The position numbers were made by a program, and so were the translations under genes. A stretch of 16,056 nucleotides of DNA from CBIFVZ01 sp966185765. GTDB lineage: Bacteria; Pseudomonadota; Gammaproteobacteria; Enterobacterales; Enterobacteriaceae. Position 1 is the stretch's first letter. Each line of letters starts with the position of its first letter. This document shows, in pieces, positions 1 to 6,979 of this stretch. The notes under the pieces were generated by a model that searched no databases, was not told the DNA's origin, and worked only from the letters and a program-made list of their open reading frames with translations. The stretch spans positions 1 to 16,056 of the forward strand of contig CBIFVZ010000080.1 of the NCBI GenBank assembly GCA_966185765.1, in the 5' to 3' direction.

Positions 1-50
1 TCTACGGTTGATTTTGAATCAACTGCGTCTACCGATTTCGCCACTTCGGC
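1..50 (-). tRNA. leuX: tRNA-Leu (CAA anticodon), 5' part only, leuX type
   Basis: Read on the minus strand, the gene begins at position 50 with GCCGAAGTGGCGAAATCGG and continues into an anticodon arm TTGATTCAAAATCAA whose loop carries CAA. This matches the acceptor, D-arm and anticodon stem of enterobacterial leuX. The variable arm, T arm and 3' end lie outside the window. The divergent neighbour is ahr, as in E. coli, which supports the assignment. In E. coli the 3' end of leuX is a well-known integration site for genomic islands; any island here would lie to the left of this window. Confidence 0.93.
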
Positions 51-81
51 ACTGTATGAAGGGATTGCGGTAAGCGCAGGT

Positions 82-109
82 ATTATACCCATCGCTTATC
101 ACCTTGCAA
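82..109 (-). promoter_or_regulatory. leuX promoter (sigma70 type)
   Basis: On the minus strand there is a TTGCAA -35 (104-109), a 16-bp spacer and a perfect TATAAT -10 (82-87). Predicted transcription start is near 75, giving a leader of about 25 nt before the mature tRNA 5' end at 50. The stretch just downstream of the -10 is GC-rich (ACCTGCGC), like the discriminators of stable-RNA promoters. Confidence 0.75.
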
Positions 110-278
110 GATAAGCCAACGCGGCCACACACTAAGTGCTGAAAAAAACAGCGCAATACCCGTTAGCCCCTGCCACGCCCCGCACCAGACACTCCCCCCA
201 CACCGCACCCACTTGCAATCTGGTTTACGCTATATGCATTACACTGGCACAAGCTATCACCCATAAAAGGATATTCCG

Positions 279-1298
279 ATGACCATCATTAAAAGTTACG
301 CGGCCCCGAAAGCCGGTGCGCAACTAGAGCTGTACGAGTATGACGTAGGCGAGCTGCCCCCGGAGGCCGTTGAGGTTAAAGTTGATTACTGTGGCGTGTG
401 CCACTCCGACCTGTCGATGATCGACAACGAATGGGGCTTCTCGCAGTATCCGCTGGTCGCAGGTCATGAAGTGATTGGCCGCGTGCACGCGCTGGGAACG
501 GCGGCGCAGGACAAAGGGCTGAAAGTGGGTCAGCGTGTGGGTATCGGCTGGACCTCCGGCAGCTGCGGCCACTGCGATGCCTGTATCAGCGGCAACCAGA
601 TAAACTGCCTTGAAGGCAGCACCGCCACCATCATGAGCCGCGGCGGCTTTGCCGATAAAATCCGCGCCGACTGGCAGTGGGTTATCCCAATGCCAGATGA
701 TATCGATATCGCCAGCGCAGGCCCGCTGCTGTGTGGCGGCATCACGGTGTTTAAACCGCTTTTGATTAACCAGATTACCGCCACCAGCCGCGTGGGCGTG
801 ATTGGCATCGGTGGTCTGGGCCACATTGCCATTAAGCTGCTGCGGGCGATGGGCGCGGAAGTGACCGCGTTCAGTTCAAACCCGTCCAAAGAGCAGGAAG
901 TTAAACAGATGGGTGCCGACCGCGTGGTGAACAGCCGTGACCCGCAGGCGCTCACCGCGCTTGCCGGTCAGTTTGACCTTATCATCAACACCGTGAACGT
1001 AAGCCTGGACTGGCTGCCGTACTTTGAAGCGCTGGCACCAGGCGGCAAGTTCCATACCGTTGGCGCGGTGATGAAGCCGTTTGAAGTCCCGGCCATGAAG
1101 CTTATTGGCGGTGACCGCAGCATCTCAGGTTCGGCAACCGGTAACCCGTCTGAACTGCGCAAGCTGATGAAGTTCGCCTCACGCGCGCACGTCACGCCGC
1201 AGACTGAAGAGTTTCCGATGTCGCGCATCAATGACGCGCTGCAACACGTGCGCGACGGCAAAGCGCGCTATCGCGTAGTGTTAAAAGCTGATTTCTGA
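279..1298 (+). CDS. ahr: NADPH-dependent aldehyde reductase (zinc alcohol dehydrogenase family)
   Basis: 339 aa, the same length as E. coli Ahr (YjgB), a cytosolic medium-chain zinc dehydrogenase that reduces a broad range of aldehydes to alcohols using NADPH. Visible features: GVCHSD with Cys41 and GHE with His63-Glu64 as catalytic-zinc ligands, with Cys152 the likely third; the structural-zinc cysteines 96, 99, 102 and 110; and the nucleotide-binding GIGGLG at 176-181. The second Rossmann strand ends in SSN rather than an acidic residue, which fits NADPH. An AAAGGA ribosome-binding site at 266-271 supports the ATG at 279. It is divergent from leuX as in E. coli, where the idn gluconate/idonate genes follow on the other side; here a dihydroxyacetone kinase gene follows instead. 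I saw no convincing promoter in 110-265. Confidence 0.95.
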   Translation: MTIIKSYAAPKAGAQLELYEYDVGELPPEAVEVKVDYCGVCHSDLSMIDNEWGFSQYPLVAGHEVIGRVHALGTAAQDKGLKVGQRVGIGWTSGSCGHCDACISGNQINCLEGSTATIMSRGGFADKIRADWQWVIPMPDDIDIASAGPLLCGGITVFKPLLINQITATSRVGVIGIGGLGHIAIKLLRAMGAEVTAFSSNPSKEQEVKQMGADRVVNSRDPQALTALAGQFDLIINTVNVSLDWLPYFEALAPGGKFHTVGAVMKPFEVPAMKLIGGDRSISGSATGNPSELRKLMKFASRAHVTPQTEEFPMSRINDALQHVRDGKARYRVVLKADF

Positions 1299-1322
1299 TG
1301 CCGTAAACCCGGCGCATGACAT

Positions 1323-1350
1323 AACAATGCCGGCGTAAGCCGGCATTGTT
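1323..1350. terminator. perfect 12-bp hairpin between convergent ahr and dhaK, probable bidirectional terminator
   Basis: AACAATGCCGGC, a GTAA tetraloop and GCCGGCATTGTT form an uninterrupted 12-bp stem. It starts 24 bp after the ahr stop and lies 78 bp beyond the dhaK stop. Neither side has a clean run of T beyond the stem itself (TTGTTGT on the plus strand), so its strength as an intrinsic terminator is uncertain. A stabilising 3' end structure or a REP-like element are alternatives. Confidence 0.6.
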
Positions 1351-1428
1351 GTCTGCACTAAGAAGCTTTCAACACTCCCACTGAAGCGGCCTCATATCGT
1401 CAGAAGCACGCATCCAGCTATCCCCGCC

Positions 1429-3072
1429 TTACGCTTTCGCCAGCGCGGCGAACACCGCTGCCACTGCCACAGCGCCCGGGTCTTTCACGCCTTCCAGGTT
1501 GTCGCTGCCCACATAGGATGATCGCCCGGCGTTGGCTTTGCCCATTTTCGCGGTGGCGTCTGCGCCCTTCTGCGCCGCTTTTGCCGCTGCGGCCAGGTCT
1601 TTCTTCTTCAGCGCTTCCAGCGCCGGTTGCAGGGCATCAATAAGCGTTCTGTCACCGATATCTGCGCCGCCGTAGTGCTTCATCTGCGCGAGTCCGGCCA
1701 GCAACGCATCTGCCAGCGCCACATCCTCGGTTAGCTTCTGGCCCGCCGCAGTAAAGAAAATCGACATCAGCACACCGCTGGAGCCGCCCATCACCGTTGC
1801 CAGCCGTTCGCCCGCCAGCAGCAGTAAGGCCGCAGGCTCTTTCAGCGGCAGCTTTTTCTCGCTCAGCAAAGTGGCGATATCACGCGCGCCCAGAGCAAAG
1901 GTAGAGCCGGTATCGCCGTCGCCCACTTTGGCATCCAGCGTGTTCAGTTCGCTTTCAAGATCAATCAACGTGCCGGTCACAGCCTTCACTATAGCGCCCG
2001 TTTTGGCGTTGGCAGACGGCTTTGCCTCCACGCTGTCGCGAATGGCCTGCACCTTTTGCGTGAGCGCAGGCGCAAACGGCACCAGCGGCCGCCAGCCCAT
2101 TGCCTGTACACTGGCCTGTAGCGCCTCGGTAAAGGCATCGTTCAGGCGAATGACCGAGAGCGAAAAACCTTTCATGTCCAGCGAACTGACCATCGTCGCC
2201 GGGCCAATCAAAAAATCAATCTGGCTGTGCAGCGGCGAGCGCACAATCTCAGCCACAATCAGCCCCATCTCCAGCTCAGAAGTGCCGCCGAGGTTATTCA
2301 CCATCACCGCCAGCCGCGCCTCTTTGCCTGCCGCTTTGCACAGGCGTTTAACCATCTCGTCCACGATTTTGGCGCTGTTACGGGTCTTCATGATGTTGGC
2401 ACCCGGCTCACCGTGGATGCCAAGCCCCAGCTCCACCTGGCCCGAGTGAATACGCTCTTCCTCATCATTGCCTTGCGGCAGGCTACAGGTGCGCATCGCT
2501 ACACCCAGGCTGAAAATGTTCTCGCAGGCCTGCCGGGTAGTGTTGAGCACTTCATCCAGCGAGCGCCCAAGCTCGGCGGCGTGACCGGCAATTTTGTGCA
2601 CCAGCGCCGTGCCGCCAACGCCGCGCGGCTGCTTGTTGTCCGGCAGCGCGATGTCATCACCAACAATGACCATTTCCACTTTAAGACCACGGCTGCGCGC
2701 TTTTTCTGCCGCCAGACCGAAGTTAAGACGGTCACCGGTGTAGTTTTTAACAATCAGCAGGCAGCCGCGATCGCCGGTCACGGCGACAATGGCATTAAGT
2801 ACCGCGTCCACGCTCGGTGAGGCAAACAGGTCGCCACATACCGCCGCCGTCAGCATGCCTTTGCCCACAAAGCCGACGTGCGCCGGTTCGTGCCCGGCAC
2901 CGCCGCCGGAAATCACCGCTACGCGGCTTTTATCCCAGTCGCTGCGCGCCACCACGCGGATGGCCGGGTCAATATCGAGTTTAACGAGGTTGGCATACGG
3001 CGAGGAGAGGATAACGCCCTCAATGGCGTCGTTCACCAGGCTTTCGCGAGAGTTAAGAAAGAATCTGGACAT
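1429..3072 (-). CDS. dhaK: ATP-dependent dihydroxyacetone kinase, fused DhaK-DhaL
   Basis: 547 aa. Phosphorylates dihydroxyacetone to dihydroxyacetone phosphate with ATP in the cytosol; the Citrobacter freundii enzyme of this family also splits FAD to cyclic FMN. The N-terminal DhaK half (about 1-335) contains SGGGAGHEPAH (55-65) and GIHGEPG with His220, the residue that binds the substrate covalently as a hemiaminal. The C-terminal DhaL half (about 355-547) contains LDAKVGDGDTGST with Asp380, Asp385 and Asp387 as Mg-ATP ligands, followed by MGGSSG. These numbers equal those of the C. freundii enzyme as I remember it. The start at 3072 (MSRFF) is preferred over an in-frame ATG at 3108 because it has an AGGGAA ribosome-binding site and aligns with the family N-terminus. 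No dhaM or glycerol dehydrogenase gene is adjacent, so a stand-alone salvage or detoxification role is likely. Confidence 0.93.
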   Translation of the reverse strand: MSRFFLNSRESLVNDAIEGVILSSPYANLVKLDIDPAIRVVARSDWDKSRVAVISGGGAGHEPAHVGFVGKGMLTAAVCGDLFASPSVDAVLNAIVAVTGDRGCLLIVKNYTGDRLNFGLAAEKARSRGLKVEMVIVGDDIALPDNKQPRGVGGTALVHKIAGHAAELGRSLDEVLNTTRQACENIFSLGVAMRTCSLPQGNDEEERIHSGQVELGLGIHGEPGANIMKTRNSAKIVDEMVKRLCKAAGKEARLAVMVNNLGGTSELEMGLIVAEIVRSPLHSQIDFLIGPATMVSSLDMKGFSLSVIRLNDAFTEALQASVQAMGWRPLVPFAPALTQKVQAIRDSVEAKPSANAKTGAIVKAVTGTLIDLESELNTLDAKVGDGDTGSTFALGARDIATLLSEKKLPLKEPAALLLLAGERLATVMGGSSGVLMSIFFTAAGQKLTEDVALADALLAGLAQMKHYGGADIGDRTLIDALQPALEALKKKDLAAAAKAAQKGADATAKMGKANAGRSSYVGSDNLEGVKDPGAVAVAAVFAALAKA

Positions 3073-3103
3073 AGGTTCCCTGTTGTAAGTAAGCCACAGC
3101 CAA

Positions 3104-3132
3104 AGCATAGCGCGTGCTGTGTGGCGCGTCAG
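3104..3132 (-). promoter_or_regulatory. candidate dhaK promoter
   Basis: On the minus strand CTGACG (-35, at 3127-3132) and TATGCT (-10, at 3104-3109) are separated by 17 bp, each matching the sigma70 consensus at four of six positions. It lies about 30 bp upstream of the chosen dhaK start. Support is from consensus match only. Confidence 0.35.
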
Positions 3133-3290
3133 AATCAGAGCAATTTACGCAAGGCGAAACGTTGCTACTATCATATAATCCCTGTCATTCCTCAGGTACT
3201 CATCACTGCCGCAGCCGTCGCGCAAGTGAGGGAAGGCTGCTATAACGCACTGTGCCTGAATGGACTGATTCTAAGCAAGGAAACCTGATA

Positions 3291-4793
3291 ATGACCGCCC
3301 CACTGTTGATAGCACGTACCACCGAAAAACAACTCTTTTTACAGCCTGCTATGGCCAACCGCCACGGACTGATTACCGGTGCGACCGGTACCGGTAAAAC
3401 TGTTACGCTGCAAAAGCTCGCAGAATCCTTCTCTGAGATTGGTGTACCGGTATTTATGGCCGACGTGAAGGGCGATCTCACCGGCATAGCCGCAACAGGC
3501 GAGTCCTCTGAAAAACTCCAGGCACGGCTTGAGAAAATCGGTGTAACCGACTGGCAGCCTCATGCCAACCCGGTGGTGCTGTGGGATATTTTTGGCGAAA
3601 AGGGCCACCCGCTGCGCGCCACGGTCTCTGACCTGGGGCCGCTACTGCTCTCACGCCTGCTGAACCTTAACGACGTCCAAAGCGGTGTGTTGCAGATTAT
3701 CTTCCGCGTGGCAGACGACCAGGGTCTGCTGCTGCTTGATTTTAAAGACCTGCGCGCTATCACTCAGTACATTGGCGATAACGCAAAATCATTCCAGAAC
3801 CAGTATGGCAACATCAGCAGTGCCTCAGTAGGTGCCATTCAGCGCGGTCTGCTGGCGCTGGAGCAGGAAGGCGCGCCATACTTCTTTGGCGAGCCAATGC
3901 TGGATATCCAGGACTGGATGCGTACTGATGCCAGTGGCAAAGGTGTTATCAACATTCTGGCTGCGGAAAAGCTCTACCAGATGCCAAAGCTGTACTCCGC
4001 AAGCCTGTTGTGGATGCTCTCTGAGCTTTACGAGCGCCTGCCGGAAGCCGGTGACCTCGACAAACCAAAGCTGGTGTTCTTCTTTGATGAAGCACACCTG
4101 CTATTTAACGACGCGCCGCAGGTGCTGCTGGATAAAATTGAGCAGGTGGTGCGCCTGATTCGTTCTAAAGGTGTGGGCATCTATTTTGTATCCCAGAACC
4201 CGTCTGATATTCCCGACAACGTGCTGGGGCAGCTGGGTAACCGCGTGCAGCATGCGCTGCGCGCCTTTACGCCAAAAGATCAGAAAGCGGTGAGAACCGC
4301 CGCCCAGACCATGCGTGCCAACCCGGCATTCAACACCGAGACCGCCATCCAGGAGCTGGGCACTGGCGAGGCGCTGATTTCGTTTCTGGACGAGAAAGGC
4401 AGCCCGAGCGTGGTTGAGCGTGCGATGGTGATTGCACCGTGCTCGCGTATGGGACCGGTGAGTGCCAGCGAGCGCAACGGCCTGATCAACAACTCAGCGC
4501 TGTACGGCAAGTATGAAGACGCCGTTGACCGCGAATCCGCCTACGAGATGCTGCAAAAAGCAGCGCAAACCACCACCGAGCAGGCCAACGCCCCGCAGGC
4601 GAAGGGTAAAGAGGTGGCGGTTGATGACGGCATTCTCGGCGGGCTGAAGGATATTCTGTTTGGCACCACCGGCCCGCGCGGCGGCAAGAAAGATGGCCTG
4701 GTACAGAACGCGGCCAAAAGTGCCGCCCGCCAGATTACCAACCAGATTATTCGCGGCGTGCTCGGTAACCTGATGGGCGGACGCAAGCGCTGA
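3291..4793 (+). CDS. yjgR: YjgR, DUF853 / HerA-FtsK-like P-loop ATPase
   Basis: 500 aa, the length of E. coli YjgR. It belongs to the HerA-FtsK superfamily of hexameric P-loop ATPases (DUF853); the cellular role is not established, although family relatives pump DNA. Walker A is GATGTGKT at 30-37. Walker B is VFFFDEAH with D266-E267-A268-H269. A later VSQNPSDIPDNVLGQLGNRVQH segment resembles sensor/arginine-finger regions of the family (shown in part). The C-terminus is glycine- and basic-rich. The start at 3291 is chosen over an in-frame ATG at 3252 because it follows AAGGAAACC (3278-3286) and gives the family N-terminus MTAPLLIAR. It is divergent from dhaK with 218 bp between the starts. 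In E. coli yjgR lies close to idnR and lptG; here it is followed by yqjF. Confidence 0.93.
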   Translation: MTAPLLIARTTEKQLFLQPAMANRHGLITGATGTGKTVTLQKLAESFSEIGVPVFMADVKGDLTGIAATGESSEKLQARLEKIGVTDWQPHANPVVLWDIFGEKGHPLRATVSDLGPLLLSRLLNLNDVQSGVLQIIFRVADDQGLLLLDFKDLRAITQYIGDNAKSFQNQYGNISSASVGAIQRGLLALEQEGAPYFFGEPMLDIQDWMRTDASGKGVINILAAEKLYQMPKLYSASLLWMLSELYERLPEAGDLDKPKLVFFFDEAHLLFNDAPQVLLDKIEQVVRLIRSKGVGIYFVSQNPSDIPDNVLGQLGNRVQHALRAFTPKDQKAVRTAAQTMRANPAFNTETAIQELGTGEALISFLDEKGSPSVVERAMVIAPCSRMGPVSASERNGLINNSALYGKYEDAVDRESAYEMLQKAAQTTTEQANAPQAKGKEVAVDDGILGGLKDILFGTTGPRGGKKDGLVQNAAKSAARQITNQIIRGVLGNLMGGRKR

Positions 4794-4813
4794 TTACTGT
4801 TGTCTTACGAAAG

Positions 4814-4836
4814 GGCCGCCTGGTGTGGCCTTTTTT
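4814..4836 (+). terminator. rho-independent terminator of yjgR
   Basis: GGCCGC, loop CTGGT and GTGGCC form a 6-bp stem with one G-U pair, followed directly by six T (4831-4836). It begins 21 bp after the yjgR stop and separates yjgR from the yqjF promoter. Confidence 0.8.
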
Positions 4837-4862
4837 ATTGCCCGCAGCACCTTGAACGCTAA

Positions 4863-4877
4863 TTCAAAATTGCTGAA
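4863..4877. promoter_or_regulatory. LysR-type box upstream of yqjF, probable YhaJ operator
   Basis: TTCA-N7-TGAA, a dyad of the T-N11-A class, read as TTCAAAATTGCTGAA. The reverse complement of the box upstream of yhaK and yhaJ (7873-7887) differs from it at only one of 15 positions. Its centre is about 65 bp before the predicted yqjF transcription start, the usual recognition-site position for LysR activators. YhaJ is reported to activate yqjF in E. coli; that it binds this particular site is inferred. Confidence 0.72.
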
Positions 4878-4898
4878 CGAGATTTGCAGTTTTCCTTG

Positions 4899-4928
4899 CT
4901 AACAATTCTCATCTGCCCATTTTACTAT
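4899..4928 (+). promoter_or_regulatory. predicted yqjF promoter, activator-dependent type
   Basis: CTAACA (-35, 4899-4904), 18-bp spacer and TACTAT (-10, 4923-4928), predicted start near 4935. The same CTAACA, 18-bp spacer and TACCAT occur at the same distances from the LysR-type box upstream of yhaK (7909-7938), which is the main support. The elements are weak, as expected for a promoter needing an activator. The transcript would have a leader of about 90 nt before yqjF. Confidence 0.62.
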
Positions 4929-5026
4929 CCTCCCCATCGAGCAGGACACCCGGAAAACCCGGACTGTATGCAGGTTTATTTACGAACTGGCCGTTGGCCA
5001 TCCGTCTTTCACGCTGGAGCAGTAAA

Positions 5027-5419
5027 ATGAAAAAATTCGAAGATGTTGGCATTCTGGTCGCGCGTATTCTGATGCCGATTCTGTTTATCGTTGCAGGCTG
5101 GGGCAAAATTACCGGCTATGAAGGTACGCAGCAGTACATGCAGGCAATGGGCGTCCCTGGCGCGCTGCTGCCGCTGACCATCCTGCTGGAGTTTGGCGGC
5201 GGTATCGCTATCCTGCTGGGCTTTTTGACGCGTACTACCGCCATCTTTACTGCGGGCTTCACCCTGCTGACGGCGCTGCTGTTTCACGCTAACTTTGCAG
5301 AAGGGGCAAATTCGCTGATGTTCATGAAAAACATGACTATCGCCGGTGGCTACCTGTTACTGTTCCTTATCGGCCCAGGCAAATTCAGTATTGACCGCGT
5401 GCTCAATAAAAACTGGTGA
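5027..5419 (+). CDS. yqjF: YqjF, DoxX-family inner-membrane protein
   Basis: 130 aa, a small four-helix DoxX/DoxD-family membrane protein. Hydrophobic segments are seen at about residues 7-25, 47-68, 73-91 and 103-120, with the characteristic GWGKITGY after the first helix. The biochemical activity is not known; DoxX proteins are tied to redox and thiol stress, and in E. coli the yqjF promoter responds to nitro-aromatic breakdown products through YhaJ. The start at 5027 (MKKFEDVG) is preferred over an in-frame ATG at 4994 because GGAG at 5015-5018 lies 8 nt before it and it matches the family N-terminus. It is the first gene of a probable yqjF-yqjG-yhaH transcription unit and lies 74 bp before yqjG. 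Confidence 0.93.
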   Translation: MKKFEDVGILVARILMPILFIVAGWGKITGYEGTQQYMQAMGVPGALLPLTILLEFGGGIAILLGFLTRTTAIFTAGFTLLTALLFHANFAEGANSLMFMKNMTIAGGYLLLFLIGPGKFSIDRVLNKNW

Positions 5420-5445
5420 GCCTTCTATACTCAGTCTGAGTCCAG

Positions 5446-5466
5446 CCCGGCCACTGCGCCGGGTTT
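5446..5466 (+). terminator. short hairpin between yqjF and yqjG, possible attenuator
   Basis: CCCGGC, loop CACTGC and GCCGGG form a perfect 6-bp stem followed by only three T. Too weak for a full terminator, but it could reduce readthrough from yqjF into yqjG or mark an mRNA end. Confidence 0.4.
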
Positions 5467-5493
5467 CGCATTGGCTAAAAACAGGAGAGAGAC

Positions 5494-6480
5494 ATGGGAC
5501 TGCTTGTTGACGGCGTCTGGCAAGACAAATGGTATGACACCAACTCTACCGGCGGGCGCTTTGAACGTTCGGCAGCGGCGTTTCGCAACTGGTTAACGGC
5601 AGATGGCGCACCCGGCCCTTCTGGTGAAGGCGGCTTCACGGCACAAAAAGACCGTTACCACCTTTATGTCTCACTCGCCTGCCCCTGGGCGCACCGCACG
5701 CTAATCATGCGTAAACTCAAAGGGCTGGAAACCTTAATTCCCGTCTCCGTGGTGCACCCGCTGATGCTGGAGCATGGCTGGACGTTCAGCACCGATTTCC
5801 CGGGTACTACCGGCGATACGCTTTATCATCACGATTATCTCTGGCAGCTTTATACCCAGGCCATGCCTGACTACAGCGGCCGCGTCACGGTGCCGGTACT
5901 GTGGGACAAAGAACGCAATACCATTGTCAGTAACGAGTCCGCAGAAATCATCCGCATGTTTAACAGCGCGTTTGACGCCCACGGTGCGCGCGCCGGTGAC
6001 TATTACCCGCCATCGCTGCGCCCAAAAATTGATGAGCTGAACGAGTGGATTTACAACACGGTCAATAACGGCGTGTATAAAGCCGGGTTTGCCACCAGTC
6101 AGCAGGCCTACGACGAAGCGGTAGCAGGCGTGTTTAGCTCGCTTGCACGCCTTGAAGAACTGCTCGACCGCCACCGCTATCTGACCGGCAATACCCTGAC
6201 CGAGGCCGACATCCGCCTGTGGACCACGCTTGTGCGCTTCGACCCGGTGTATGTCACACACTTTAAGTGCGACCGCTATCGCATCAGCGATTACCCCAAT
6301 CTTTACGGCTTTCTGCGCGACATTTATCAGCTGCCGGGCATAGCGGAAACGGTGAATATTGACCACATCCGCAATCACTATTACCGCAGCCACAAAACCA
6401 TTAACCCAACCGGCATTATCTCCACTGGCCCGCACCAGGACCTGGATGCGCCACATGGCCGTGATGTCCGCTTCGGTTAA
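5494..6480 (+). CDS. yqjG: glutathionyl-hydroquinone reductase (Xi-class glutathione transferase)
   Basis: 328 aa, the same length as E. coli YqjG. These cytosolic enzymes reduce glutathionyl-hydroquinones to hydroquinones using a second glutathione, thereby recycling quinone adducts. The N-terminal thioredoxin-like domain has the Xi-class active site CPWAH with catalytic Cys63. VSNESAEIIRMFN, the glutathione-binding edge, follows at about 148-160. The helical C-terminal domain includes LTGNTLTEADIRLWTTLVRFD, characteristic of the family (shown only in part). The ribosome-binding site is AGGAGA at 5483-5488. Being downstream of YhaJ-linked yqjF and beside the pirin gene yhaK suggests a shared quinone-stress role. 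Confidence 0.95.
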   Translation: MGLLVDGVWQDKWYDTNSTGGRFERSAAAFRNWLTADGAPGPSGEGGFTAQKDRYHLYVSLACPWAHRTLIMRKLKGLETLIPVSVVHPLMLEHGWTFSTDFPGTTGDTLYHHDYLWQLYTQAMPDYSGRVTVPVLWDKERNTIVSNESAEIIRMFNSAFDAHGARAGDYYPPSLRPKIDELNEWIYNTVNNGVYKAGFATSQQAYDEAVAGVFSSLARLEELLDRHRYLTGNTLTEADIRLWTTLVRFDPVYVTHFKCDRYRISDYPNLYGFLRDIYQLPGIAETVNIDHIRNHYYRSHKTINPTGIISTGPHQDLDAPHGRDVRFG

Positions 6481-6486
6481 CCGTAC

Positions 6487-6502
6487 GGCGGCTGCGGCCG
6501 CC
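6487..6502 (+). other. GC-rich hairpin after yqjG
   Basis: GGCGGC, loop TGCG and GCCGCC form a 6-bp stem 7 bp after the yqjG stop. It is followed by CGTTCTCGCTTTT rather than a clean T run, so it may stabilise the yqjG mRNA 3' end or terminate weakly. yhaH begins 106 bp after the yqjG stop, so yhaH may be partly uncoupled from yqjG. Confidence 0.35.
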
Positions 6503-6586
6503 CGTTCTCGCTTTTGGCTTTCCTGAACTATGCTTTTAACTGCGCTCGCTTAAAAAACAAGTGATTAACGGCGAAGGAGGGCGTAG

Positions 6587-6979
6587 ATGAACTGGTATCT
6601 GGACGTCTTACACAACTATATCGGCTTTAACGGCCGCGCACGGCGCACCGAATACTGGATGTTCATTGTGGTGAATATGGTGTTCACGTTCGTGCTGGGT
6701 GTGACCGACCGCCTGATTGGCTGGCAGCTGGTGGGTGAAAGCGGCGTGCTGACCACACTCTACGGCGTGTTTATCTTTCTGCCGTGGTGGGCGGTGCAGT
6801 TCCGTCGCCTGCACGACACCGACCGCTCCGCCTGGTGGCTTCTGCTCATCATCATTCCGGTTGTGGGCTGGATAATCATTATTCTGTTTAACTGCCAGCG
6901 CGGCACCGCGGGCGAGAACCGCTATGGCCCTGACCCGCTGGACGCACCGCCGCCGCGCAGGCAACTTAGCGGCCGTTAA
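6587..6979 (+). CDS. yhaH: YhaH, DUF805 inner-membrane protein
   Basis: 130 aa. DUF805 membrane protein of unknown function. The N-terminal GFNGRARRTEYWMF and the later PWWAVQFRRLHDTDRSAWW are typical DUF805 motifs. Three to four hydrophobic segments are seen, at about residues 23-45, 53-68 and 82-103. A GGAGG ribosome-binding site (6575-6579) precedes the ATG. The tail is proline- and arginine-rich and ends PPPRRQLSGR, several residues longer than I remember for E. coli YhaH. The last 14 bp overlap the 3' end of convergent yhaJ, with no room for a terminator between them. Confidence 0.93.
   Translation: MNWYLDVLHNYIGFNGRARRTEYWMFIVVNMVFTFVLGVTDRLIGWQLVGESGVLTTLYGVFIFLPWWAVQFRRLHDTDRSAWWLLLIIIPVVGWIIIILFNCQRGTAGENRYGPDPLDAPPPRRQLSGR

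Noticed and set aside
3073..3108. Upstream ATG giving a 559-aa dihydroxyacetone kinase
   Set aside because: The extra 12 residues do not fit the family N-terminus, and the ATG at 3072 has a good ribosome-binding site.
3118..3133. CRP-like sequence TGTGT-N6-TCAGA before dhaK
   Set aside because: It matches 8 of 10 consensus positions but its centre is about 28 bp from the predicted dhaK start, not a standard activating position.
3252..3290. Upstream ATG for yjgR
   Set aside because: It adds 13 residues not found in the family; the ATG at 3291 gives exactly 500 aa and has its own ribosome-binding site.
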